Assembly (NCBI GenBank): GCA_029204225.1
Contig: CM055096.1
Coordinates: 76,414,021 to 76,478,020 of the forward strand
Direction: 5' to 3'
DNA length: 64,000 nt
From: Diphasiastrum complanatum
Lineage: Eukaryota; Streptophyta; Lycopodiopsida; Lycopodiales; Lycopodiaceae
Positions within the stretch are counted from its first letter, which is position 1. Each line of letters begins with the position of its first letter. The notes below the pieces were generated by a model. That model was not told the DNA's origin. It saw nothing but the letters and a program-made list of their open reading frames with translations, and searched no databases. Positions 54,765 through 64,000 of this stretch are shown here, piece by piece. A program made the position numbers and the translations under genes.

Positions 54765-55993
54765 GCTCTAATACCAATTTGATGGGGCAAGGGAGTATAG
54801 AGAATGCGAAAAGAGAAGAGAGTAGGAATATTTGCGGAATAGCTCTCTCGCTATAATGGGATGCTAGATGCAGAAACAATCTAATAGATTGTTAATGCTA
54901 AGTGTAGTCACAACTCAAGTGCTCTATGCCCAATAGGATCTTATAAATTAGTTCATACTCACAAAAAAAAAAAAAACTGAGTACAATCTACTGAAGAGAT
55001 TATAAATGATCTGAGGTATTACTGTAAATCAGATTTGAATGAGAAGTTCAGTTCAAAAACTTTGGAGTGATAATGTAACAAAATGATGCAAGTTCCTCAG
55101 GCGTCAAAGACAACCATTCTCTGATCAATCATTAAGCAGTCATAGACGTCCGTGTTTCGATCAGAGTGAGTGAACAAGCATGATAATAGAAGTAAAGTGC
55201 ATTCAATCACAATAAGCATTCATCTACGTTGTACGCAGATAGAAAATCATATTGCTGCTATATTGCACTGAAGCACAACAAAATTGGCATTTATAACCAG
55301 AATGACGGCATAACTGGGAGGCTCAAAATCATTCGTCTCATAGACGAAGCATCCCCTCGAGTGTACTGGGATGATAAATTTATAGATTGCATCGATGTAT
55401 TAATAACAATAAATGTTTGTCATCTAATTAGGCAAGCCATTGTACTTGGAAGTATTTGGCTTGTGAGGACAACCATACATTGTGTACACGATCAACCCAT
55501 AGGGAATGTTGACGCGGACGAGGATGTCACAAATTCTCTCACTTCGGCAAACTGTCATTTCGCATTTTTCAGAAAAATGCGAAAAAACAAACTGTGTCAA
55601 AGCATAGTTCATTTTTGCAGACTGTGCCGAAACATAGTGTATTTATGTAGACTGTTACAAAAATGATGTATTTATGCAGACTTATTCTAAATGCTAGTTG
55701 GTAGAAGTCCTTGAATACGGCCAAGTCTTCAAATAGTTAAACCTAACATTTGAACATGGAGAATAATAGGATTGGTTACCCTTTGATGGAGATCAGCCAG
55801 AAGTCCGTTGTAGTCGTTCTTCAAATAGTTCGACTATCTAAGTTGTGATTCTTGCAAGTATCAGATGAGCAGACATAGAACCCAAAATATGTTTCACCTG
55901 ATCCTAGATCAAAGATCAGTAAACGTGCAAGAAAAATCTTGAGATATAAATTAGTTATTCACCAAGGAGACAACTGTAGGCTTAATTCCAACA
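54765..55993 (-). mobile_element. F4 primer-binding site and 5' LTR
   Basis: PBS TGGTATTAGAGC (minus strand, 54776-54765); LTR 54780-55993 (1.21 kb), ends TGATGGGGC and ATTCCAACA. It is closest to the LTR at 44789: both share GGGGCAAGGGAGTATAGAGAA. Confidence 0.88.
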
Positions 55994-56590
55994 AGTATGG
56001 ATATGCGATATCAATTCAGCGCATGGGTGTACAACTGTTCGAGATTTTTTTTAGCTCTCGCATGTTGATCCGATATTAGTACGGATCAAGATGAAAAGCA
56101 GAGGGAATATAATAATTTCCAGAGGAAATATTCTAGATTTTTCTTTGCAAAGATTTTGAAGTGTGTGATCATTCAAACAAACAGAGATTAGTAATGTGAA
56201 AAGTATAAAGCCTCATAACTCTGAGTGGCAGCACTAGACATTGTCTAGTGTGATTTGCAGATTCCCAAATAATCAAATGAGAGATTTCTTGGTAAAACTC
56301 TCTCACAAATGGCGCTTTTTCACAAACACTAGGAAGTAATTTAAAAATCTCTCCACTCAACAGATTTTCAATTTGTCTGATACTACCCTGGCCTTTCTGA
56401 TGCCTCTAGGATTGTGTCTTCATTCCCCACTGATGATTTTGAGCTCCAAAATTTGAAAAATATACCAAGGAAGAATTTCTTCCAGCCGTTTTTGTCTGTC
56501 CAAGCTTTTACCTCTTGTGAAGGACTTTCTCACTTCATTGTGGAGCTTGTGACAAGTTGTATCCACTGATCAGGCACGAAGGACTATCGG
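55994..56590 (-). other. Unassigned; leader or gag remnant of E11
   Basis: Only short ORFs are seen. The part next to the PBS at 56591 should be leader and gag start of a minus-strand Copia, but I cannot recognise gag motifs. Confidence 0.4.
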
Positions 56591-56890
56591 GCTCTGATAT
56601 CATGTCAATAATAAGGTAAGCAACATCAATCAGTCACCATAAGCATTTACTACAAGGAGGAAAAAGAACACCCACCAACACACTCTCACACTTATTGTTG
56701 CATACTGAATGTAAAATGTAGACCCTAAACCGTGATAGAGAGAGAACAAACCTAGGAGTAGACTAATAGACTAGCCTACGACTAATTACAGATGGTAACA
56801 ACTGTCAACAATAAAGTACATCGTGAACAGTAACAAGGAAGTTTATCATTGATTTATAACACTCAGTAGCACTGTCATCAACTGAATCGG
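56591..56890 (-). mobile_element. Copia E11 primer site and partial 5' LTR
   Basis: The minus strand has TGATATCAGAGC (56602-56591), one base off the usual primer site. An LTR start TGTCAATAATAAGG follows on the plus strand from 56603. Its other end is lost where plus-strand RNase H sequence begins near 56905. Confidence 0.6.
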
Positions 56891-56904
56891 AATACATACC
56901 TGCC

Positions 56905-57221
56905 ACAAATGTTACAAAGGAGGCAATTTGGTTGAGGAATCTACTAGCAGATATTGACCTTGCTCAAGTACATCCAACAACCATATATTGTGATAATCAA
57001 AGCTGAATATGAGATTTCACTCTCGAAGTAAGCATATCGAAATCAGGTATCACTACCTTAGAGAAAAAGTGCATAGCAAGGAAGTTTCATTGGTTTACTG
57101 TAGGACAATTTCTATGGCAACAAATTACTTCACCAAAGCACTATCCAAAGACCATCACATCAGATTTAACAACATTCTAAATTTGAAGATTGAAGTTTTT
57201 AGGATCCACATTAAGCGAGAG
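56905..57221 (+). pseudogene. Copia E12 RNase H tail
   Basis: The plus strand reads VTKEAIWLRNLLADIDLAQ and TTIYCDNQS, then after a stop MRFHSRSKHIEIRYHYLREK to NYFTKALSKDHH. ADIFTKAL is degraded to TNYFTKAL. Confidence 0.82.
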
Positions 57222-57851
57222 TGTTGGATTTTAATGCTCATGACCAAATCCATTTAGTAATGAGCATCTTGAAATCTGTATATATTTTACTACAAAAGCA
57301 AAACTCGAAGTCATAACCAGAAGATCGAACTCCAAAATCGTATTTTTTTCGATCCTGGATTGACTTGAATCGGTCATATTTTTCCGATCCTAGATCGACT
57401 CGTATTTTTCGATACCAGAACGGATTGAGTTGGGTCTACAAAATTCGATCTAGAGGCAAAATTCAATACATACATTATTTTGATACTGTCAATCGATTCT
57501 GACCCACATCACAGTCAGAAGGACGACGTTGACAATCATCCTACTTTGTACATAGATTTACTGCTACAACTTATTTTATTTATGTCGTTCTCTTCGTTTA
57601 TATTGCAAGTTGATGCAAGCTCAAGATGGGCACTTCCAAAATAAAGTTGCAAGTAAAAATTATTGTAAAAAATATATATCAATGAGCCAAAATTTGCTCA
57701 CAAATGACATCTACCTTAGGAAGTTGCCATACATGCACACATGTCCCATATGAATCACTCTTATTGGAGCTCCGCATACGATTAAATATCTATCTCTTGT
57801 ATCTATCACTCGTATGAAAGATATCATATACGTAATGTCAGATTCCCTCCA
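57222..57851 (+). mobile_element. E12 3' LTR, interrupted by E13
   Basis: TTAAGCGAGAG is followed by TGTTGGATTTTAATG at 57222. U3 has recurring TCGATCC / CGATCCTAGATCGACTC motifs near 57340-57440. It is interrupted or truncated by the E13 LTR at 57852. Confidence 0.65.
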
Positions 57852-59034
57852 TGTCGGAAAGTGGTGTGCAGAAAATAGGTCTACCTCGAAAAGATAAGGA
57901 ACTCGAAAAAGAAACGAATGAAAATAATTTGAGTGTCTAGAAAGAAAACTTTTCGTGCATGGCCGAATAAACTATCTTCATCTTTCCAATGCATGACTAA
58001 TTAGGCCTATCAATTTCAAACGAAACAATAGTGATAGAAAGCACATTTGAACTTATAATAACTAACTTTGAAATTGCCAGTACTACAGTGATTACGTAGC
58101 CAAACAATTAGGCATCGAAAATTATCAGACAAATAATTAGTCGCGAATTGTTAGCGAAGAAATACAGAAACACATACATTCTGAGACAAAAACTGAATGC
58201 AATGATAGATATTATTGATTCAGTATGAAAACGTAACAGAAGTAAATGAGTACAATAAGTTGAGGATCGAAGCCGCATACTCTATGCTATCTCTGAACGA
58301 CTAAAAAGAAAGTCTAAATTAAGCGCAATGCTAATAAGTAGTAGCGCAATAGCAATCTCTAAAACAACTCTAAAAAGTGAGCTAGAATGCTCAGGAGTGT
58401 TCAAGCTTGCAAGCTTGAGAGAGAGAGAGAGAGAGCTAACTATTCAAATGCTTATGATAATCTTAGTTTCTGATAATTAAATTTGTATGAATATGAATAA
58501 CTATTTATACTAAGAGATTAGGTCGTCAATTATGATTGCCAGTTGGCTGATGATTAGCTGACATCCATCTGGTCCTTATCATTAATTGTTGATAAGCGGT
58601 GAAATTGGCCGTAAACGTTCTGTCTGCATAAATGAACCAAAACTGTAGCTCTGCAAAAATGAACTAAAACAGCCACATGCGACACTGTCAGGTTTTTCGC
58701 GAAAAAAGACAAAAAAGAAAGTGCCCTTAAATCTCATTTAGGGTTGCCCCACACTTTGCCAGAGTCATTTTCTTAACATTTGAGGCTCTTTGGAAAAAGC
58801 GAAAAAATGCGACATTGTGATTTTACATGAGATTTCTGTTAAGCGAAAAATGCGAAAACAGAGAAACTGCATTTTTCAATGAGATTCCTGACAGGCGAAA
58901 AAGGAGACACTATCGTAAACTCCATGTAATTTTGTAGACTGTGTAAACACATGGAAAAATTTGTAGAACTTGATAAACAATGAATGAAGATTAAAACCGA
59001 TTAATTGATTGGTAAGAAGGATTATAATCCAACA
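57852..59034 (-). mobile_element. Copia E13 3' LTR
   Basis: 1183 bp; ends TGTCGGAAAG and TAATCCAACA. A minus-strand polypurine tract (AAGGGGGAG) lies just inside at 59035-59043. It contains a short (GA)n at about 58417-58435 and TTTTTCGCGAAAAA near 58695. About 450 bp (roughly 57885-58335) is absent from the partner LTR. Confidence 0.9.
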
Positions 59035-59086
59035 CTCCCCCTTAATCTAAATCCTTGAATGCCTTGACCTTCAAACTTAGTTCTAA

Positions 59087-60688
59087 TCAAAATCTTCTAT
59101 GTGACTCCAGACTTAATGCTTTAGTAAAAACATCTGCTGTCATATCTTGCGTTCTACAGTACTGCAATTTGACCTCTTCGTTGAGAACTTTGCTTCTGAT
59201 AAAATGATACTTCAATTGAATGTGCTTACTCTTGGAATGAAATCTAAGATTGGCTGATAAAGCGATGGCACTTTGATTATAACAAAATAATGTCGTCGGA
59301 GGATATAGATTCAGGCCGATATCTGAGAGTAAGTTTCTCAACCAAATTGCTTCCTTTGTAGCTTGAGAGGCTGCGATATACTCTAATTCAGTGGAAGATA
59401 GAGCTATCAAAGATTGCTATTCTAGGAAACCGTGAGGAAGAATGTAAATTCGGAAGTTGATTTACGAGTGTCTACATCTCCTGCCCAACTTGCATCTATG
59501 TAACCACTGAGTAAATTGAGTTTGTCGTTGCCGACTGCTCCATAACAAATGCAAAAGTCCATAGTAGCTCGAAGATATCTCATGACTCTGATAAGAGCCT
59601 TCCAATGTATTATACCATGATTAGTCATATACTGACTGAGAGAGCTGACTACAAAAGCTATGTCTGGCCTGGTATAGATCATTACATACATAAGAGATCC
59701 TATAATAGAATGCTAAGGATACTCATGCATCTGCTGCTTCTCATGAATTATTTGGGGACACTGGTCCTTTAACAATTCGAGACCTGGTTCCTAACTTGCT
59801 ATCCATCAGATTATATCTGACTAACATGTTGTAGATGTATCTCTGTTGTGTAATGTAAGCCAACTTCAGCTTTCTATCTCTGTGGATTTGTATACCAAGG
59901 CAGAAATGAGCTTCGCCTAGATCGGTCATGTTGTATTCGGAAGATAACATTGTCTTTGCTTCTTCTATCAAATCAGTATTGTTGCTAAAAAACAATGTAT
60001 CATCCACGTACAAAGTGATAATGATAAAAGACTGCTGCACTACTTTGAAGTAAACGTTTGAATATGAAGAGCTAGGTGTGTAGCCGTGATCAAACAGGAA
60101 AGTATTGATCCTTTGAAACCATGCTTGAGCAGATTGCTTCAAGTCATAAAGTGCCTTATGGAGTTTACAAACATGATTGTGCTTACCCTCGATAATATAG
60201 GCTTCAGGTTGCACCATGTAAATGTCTTCTTCGATAACTCCATGGAGATATGTTGTCTGTACATCCATTTGATGTATTTCCAAATCTGCTGTAGCTAAAA
60301 ATGATAGCAAAAGTCGAATAGAATAATGCTTGACTACTTGACTGAAGGTCTTAGTGTAATCGACATTTTATACCTGAGAAAATCCTCTGGCTACAAGTCG
60401 TGTCTTTCTTCTGTTGATGCTTCCATCTGCGTTGTACTTGACTTTGAAAATCCATTTGCAATCAACTATGTTTCTGCTGGCAGGTAATTCGACAATCGTC
60501 CACGTCTGGTTCTTGATAAGAGATGAATACTCTTTATCCATAGCTTCTTTCCAAAGATCTGAATCAGGATGACTAAGTGTCTCTTGGGCAGACGTCGGCT
60601 CCTGAACAAGATAAGTTGTAGACTCATCGATATACCAGTTAGGTTGAAGATCTTTTGGGTAATATAGTAAGTTGATTATTTCCATCAT
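59087..60688 (-). pseudogene. E13 reverse transcriptase and RNase H
   Basis: The minus strand from 60688 has LWKEAMDKEYSSLIKNQTW and VDCKWIFKVKYNADGSI. From 60310 come EIHQMDVQTTYLHGVIEEDI, LYDLKQSAQAW, LYVDDTLFF (RT active site kept) and CLGIQIHRD. From 59691 comes YTRPDIAFVVSSLSQYM. RNase H has IDASWAGD and STELEYIAAS, but CYNQSAIAL, where the family has CDNQ, so a catalytic Asp became Tyr. It ends TADVFTKAL. Several stops or frame changes separate the pieces. Confidence 0.9.
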
Positions 60689-60703
60689 ACTGTAGCTGCT
60701 AAT

Positions 60704-61881
60704 CTACAACATCATTATCTTCTGATCCGTCGTTGATTCATCAAGAGTAGAGGAGCTTAGGCCTTCAATAGGAATAGTTGACTGAGGAACTGGAAAGTTC
60801 AAAGTGCCAGGAGAATCTGATAGGTCAGCTACATGGGAACTGCCCTTTCCTTTGAGGTCTTGAAACTGATCTTCGATGAAGATGGCATCCCGGCTAGTAA
60901 ATATCTTCGACTCGATGGGATCGAACAACTTGTAGGCTTGATCTGAAGTAGTGTAGCTGATGAAAATACACTTGATACTATGGAAGCCGAGCTTCTTCCT
61001 GAGATCACGAGGAATCTGCGCAAAAGCAGAACATCCAAAAACTCGTAAGTTTGATAGAGGTTTGGTACCTGTCCAAACTTTGAATGGTGTTTTGTCTGAG
61101 AGGCCTTTAGTAGAACATCTGTTATGAATATAGGTTGTTGTTGAAACAGCTTCAGTCCAGAAGCACTTTGAAAGTGTCGCATGTGATAACATGCACTTTG
61201 CCAATTCAACTAAAGTTATGTTCTTTCTCTCAGCAAGACCATTTGACTGAGGCGAATAGGAAGTGATGTATTGTTGCTCAATGCCGTTGTTAAGGCAATA
61301 GTCCTTGAATTTGTTGGAGATGTACTCTCTCCCATTATGTGAACTCAGTGCTTTGATTTGTTTGCCAATTTGATTCTCAGCATGCTCTTTGAATTGTCTG
61401 AATTTGATGAAAGCCTCTGATTTCTGTTTAATGAAATAAGCGACTGTTCCTCCGGAGAATTTGTCAATAAAGATAATGAAATACTTTGCATCTAGTAATA
61501 AAGGAGTTTGCATAAGTTCACATATATTTGTATGAACAACATCTAACAGATCTCTTGCTGCATGCATATGGTTTGATCTAAAAGAAATCCTAGCCTGCTT
61601 TCCAAAGATGCAGCTATGACAGATAGGGAGATCGACCTTACCAGAAGGATAGTCGAGATCAAGAACCATGGATTGTCTAGACATGTTCATTATAGATGCC
61701 ATAGTAATGCTTTATTAATAAAAACAGAGGTTTTCAAGGCTTGACTAGAATAGCAATGTGCCAATCTATATAAGTAACCTTGCCTCTTGCTGAGTGCAAG
61801 GATCTTATTACTCCTATCAACTATTTTGCATTGATCAATTTCAAATTCTACCTTATGATCTAAATCTGTAATTCTACTCAC
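60704..61881 (-). pseudogene. E13 integrase and pre-integrase
   Basis: GAG-pre-integrase from 61881 (RITDLDHKVEFE, RQGYLYRLAH), then a 332-codon integrase frame from 61702. Zinc-finger end CHSCIFGKQARISF, core VVHTNICELMQTP (normally HTD), ALSSHNGREYIS (normally SDNG) and LAERKNITLVELA, then KTPFKVWTG and CIFISYTTSDQAYKLFDP. Both core Asp positions are replaced (Asn and His), so the integrase should be inactive although its frame is open. Confidence 0.9.
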
Positions 61882-62127
61882 TGATAATAGATTTGTAGAG
61901 AGTTTAGAAACATATAAGACCTTTGATAGTAATTTGAGCTGATGAAGTTGGAATCACAATCTTATAGTACCTTCACCTTCAATAGTGAGAGTACTATTGT
62001 TACCAAGATGAACAAATTTCTTCGTGCTATAAAGAGTGTAGGAGTTGAAGATCTCATGTTGGGGAGATGATGAAACTGCGTTTGCTTGTTGATCAGGTCG
62101 TTTGACTGCGTTCTTTGCTTGGAGAAT

Positions 62128-63360
62128 TCAGAAATCCTTGATCTCATGGTTATTGCGCTTGCAATACCTACAAAACATCTTCTTCTTCGATGATTGTTCT
62201 TGACCTTGAGTCGGCTTCTGATTCATTGCAGCCTTCTTGGAGCTTTTCTGCTTTTGTCGCTTCGAGCCTTTGTTGACATATAGTGTCATGCCCATGACTG
62301 GTCTCGAGTAGCGTGTCCACGCTAGGGACCGGTAGACCAACAACCCGTAAGTTAATTGTGACTATAAGGGAATTGGGGCCCTTATGTGTACATGGTCATA
62401 ATTAATGGTTGTAGGCCTAAACACTTGTTGGTGGATTGGTATGGGTCTATCAGTGAGTCATTGAGAAACTGGATGACGTGGTCCAGATAGGCTACAAAGG
62501 TGTCTAGTGAGGTGTCACAGTGCACTACTAGTGGTGCATGGGCCTTGGAGGGTATAAGTATACCTATTGGGCTCTCACTAGTGTATGCTTGATAGCATGA
62601 CCGGTGGCAGGATGTTGCTGGTGTGATGCCATACTCCTCTTTGTGATTGATCCATAGCTTGGGGGCTAGATCCGTTCGATCTAGGTTTGGTTGGGTTGGT
62701 TTGTCCACCATCAGGTTCCCTTGTGTTGATTGTGATTGGCATGCTTAGAATTGGATCCTTGGATTGAGGACTTCATATATAGAGCTTGAGAGGAAGAAGT
62801 AGACGAAGTGTCTTGACTTCTTCTATTGTCTTCTTGCAGCAACATAATGATAACTCTAGTAAGAGTTAAATATGAGTGTGTCAATATGATCATCACCTAG
62901 TTCTCATATATAGAGGGCAAGCTTGAAAGCAATGTCATAATTGCGTCTTGATCGTCTATGACTGATCCGACAGCGGCCATCTGTTGTAAGAGATTCTTAA
63001 ACTGGTTAATGTGACTCTAAAGTGAATCACCAACAGACATTTTGAATGTGAAGAATTTTCTTCGTAGATGCAACTTAGTAGTTACGTCCCTCACGTCATA
63101 TAGTGAGTTCAAGATGTCCCAAATGCCTTTTGACATTTTAGCTTCAGCTATGTGTCCAATATGTATATCTGATATATCGAGGATAATATACGCGAAAGCT
63201 TTATCGTTTTTCAATTTCTACTTTGAGTCATCATCTTCAGGTTTTACTTCTGTACCTGTAACAACATCCCATAAGTCGTTGGTGATTAACAAGGTCTTCA
63301 TCTTAAATTTTCACAAATGATAATCGGATCCATTAAGCTTGTCTGCAATGAGACCGACTT
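62128..63360 (-). pseudogene. E13 gag with zinc knuckle, interrupted
   Basis: Gag lies between about 63360 and 62128: AFAYIILDISDIHIGHIAEA, VTTKLHLRRKFFTFKMSVGD, a DDQDAIMTLLSSLP segment near 62920, and after the insertion at 62284-62777 the knuckle CRYCKRNNHEIKDF (about 62170-62130). Protease is not recognisable between 62128 and 61881. Confidence 0.82.
62284..62777. mobile_element. About 0.5-kb insertion in E13 gag
   Basis: The gag frame stops at about 62780 and resumes at 62283, and TATAG lies on both sides (62279-62283 and 62778-62782), which fits a 5-bp target duplication. The insert starts TGTCATGCCC and is non-coding. It may be a solo LTR, but the right end does not finish in CA. Confidence 0.6.
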
Positions 63361-63570
63361 TACTTTGAGAATCCATTTGGAACTTAGTATGTCGATTGTA
63401 TCGATATGTTAAGATGTGGTAATGCCAACAATAGGAAATTAATTCTCTGATACTAAAAGGTTGAAAAGAACTGAAGAGTATGATATCAAATTGATATTGC
63501 GAAAGATATCAAGTATTAGAGCTTTCGTTTTGGTATTATGTTGGAATCAGATAAAGAAGTAGTGAAATTC

Positions 63571-64000
63571 GCTCTGATACCATGTCGGAAAGTGGTGTGT
63601 AGAAGATAAGTAGTAGCGCAATAGCAATCTCTAAAACAACTCTAAGAAGTGAGCTAGAATGCTCAGGAGTGTTCAAGCTCGCAGGCTTGAGAGAGAAAGC
63701 TAACTATTCAAATGCTTCTGATAATCTTAACTTCTGATAATTAAAACTGTATGAATATGAACAACTATTTATACCAAGAGATTAGGTCGTCAATTGCCAT
63801 CGCCAGTTGGCTGGTGATCAGCTGACATCCATCCGGTCCTTGTCAATAATTGTTGATAAGCGGTAAAATTGGCCGTAAATATTCTGTCTACATAAATGAA
63901 CCAAAACTGTAGCTCTGCAGAAATGAACTAAAACAGCCACATGCGACACTGTCGGGTTTTTCGTGAAAAAGGACAAAAAAGAAAGTGTCCTTAAATCTCA
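63571..64000 (-). mobile_element. E13 primer site and 5' LTR (runs off the window)
   Basis: PBS TGGTATCAGAGC (minus strand, 63582-63571). LTR from 63583 (TGTCGGAAAGTGGTGTG) matches 57852-59034, with ~450 bp missing after the first 30 bp. The outer end and target duplication are beyond 64000. Confidence 0.9.

Overview
The window is nuclear DNA of a land plant. It holds two intact, intron-containing cytosolic HSP90 genes with plant-type sequence and MEEVD ends, set in a dense mass of broken Ty1/Copia, Ty3/Gypsy and LINE retroelements. The plant cannot be named from the sequence. The DNA is AT-rich, and no bacterial, organellar or CRISPR features are seen.

Layout. 1-1900: non-coding, with a (TC)37 microsatellite. 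1930-9964: a 5'-truncated plus-strand Copia (E1) whose 3' LTR is split by a complete but internally deleted minus-strand Copia (E2, 4475-9442). 9965-11400: mostly non-coding, with one coding-looking orphan exon. 11408-14294 (minus): HSP90 copy A in four exons. 14823-17320: a LINE on the minus strand, broken by a Copia integrase fragment and carrying a tRNA-like segment. 17336-19824: related Copia LTRs facing each other, with GTCGAYGAC-type repeats in U3. 20599-27980: two oppositely oriented pieces of related Copia pol enclose a minus-strand Gypsy gag whose leader is a 0.75-kb minisatellite. 28000-31354: non-coding sequence with a 25-bp hairpin and a 39-bp repeat, then a Copia RT/RNase H fragment. 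32594-35684 (plus): HSP90 copy B. 36787-37024: a perfect 119-bp tandem duplication. 37804-46675: Copia fragments on both strands, including a plus-strand pol with a single frameshift (40340-42164) and an LTR shared by two minus-strand elements. 46837-50632: Gypsy pieces. 51375-54430: an unrecognised, decayed long ORF behind a TATA box. 54452-64000: more Copia, ending in a near full-length minus-strand element whose 5' LTR runs off the window.

The working content is the pair of cytosolic HSP90 chaperone genes. They are arranged head to head, with about 18.3 kb between start codons, almost all of it retroelement debris. They share exon structure, splice phases, about 0.5 kb of promoter and a short 3' flank, so they descend from one duplication. 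Intron 1 of each is built of a ~57-60 bp repeat, with five units in A and nine in B.

Everything else is retroelement turnover. One minus-strand Copia family (F, LTR starting TGATGGG) occurs in four places. Two of its copies share the same premature gag stop, two carry the same chimeric junction with the unrecognised ORF, and one LTR serves two neighbouring elements. No complete autonomous element is present.
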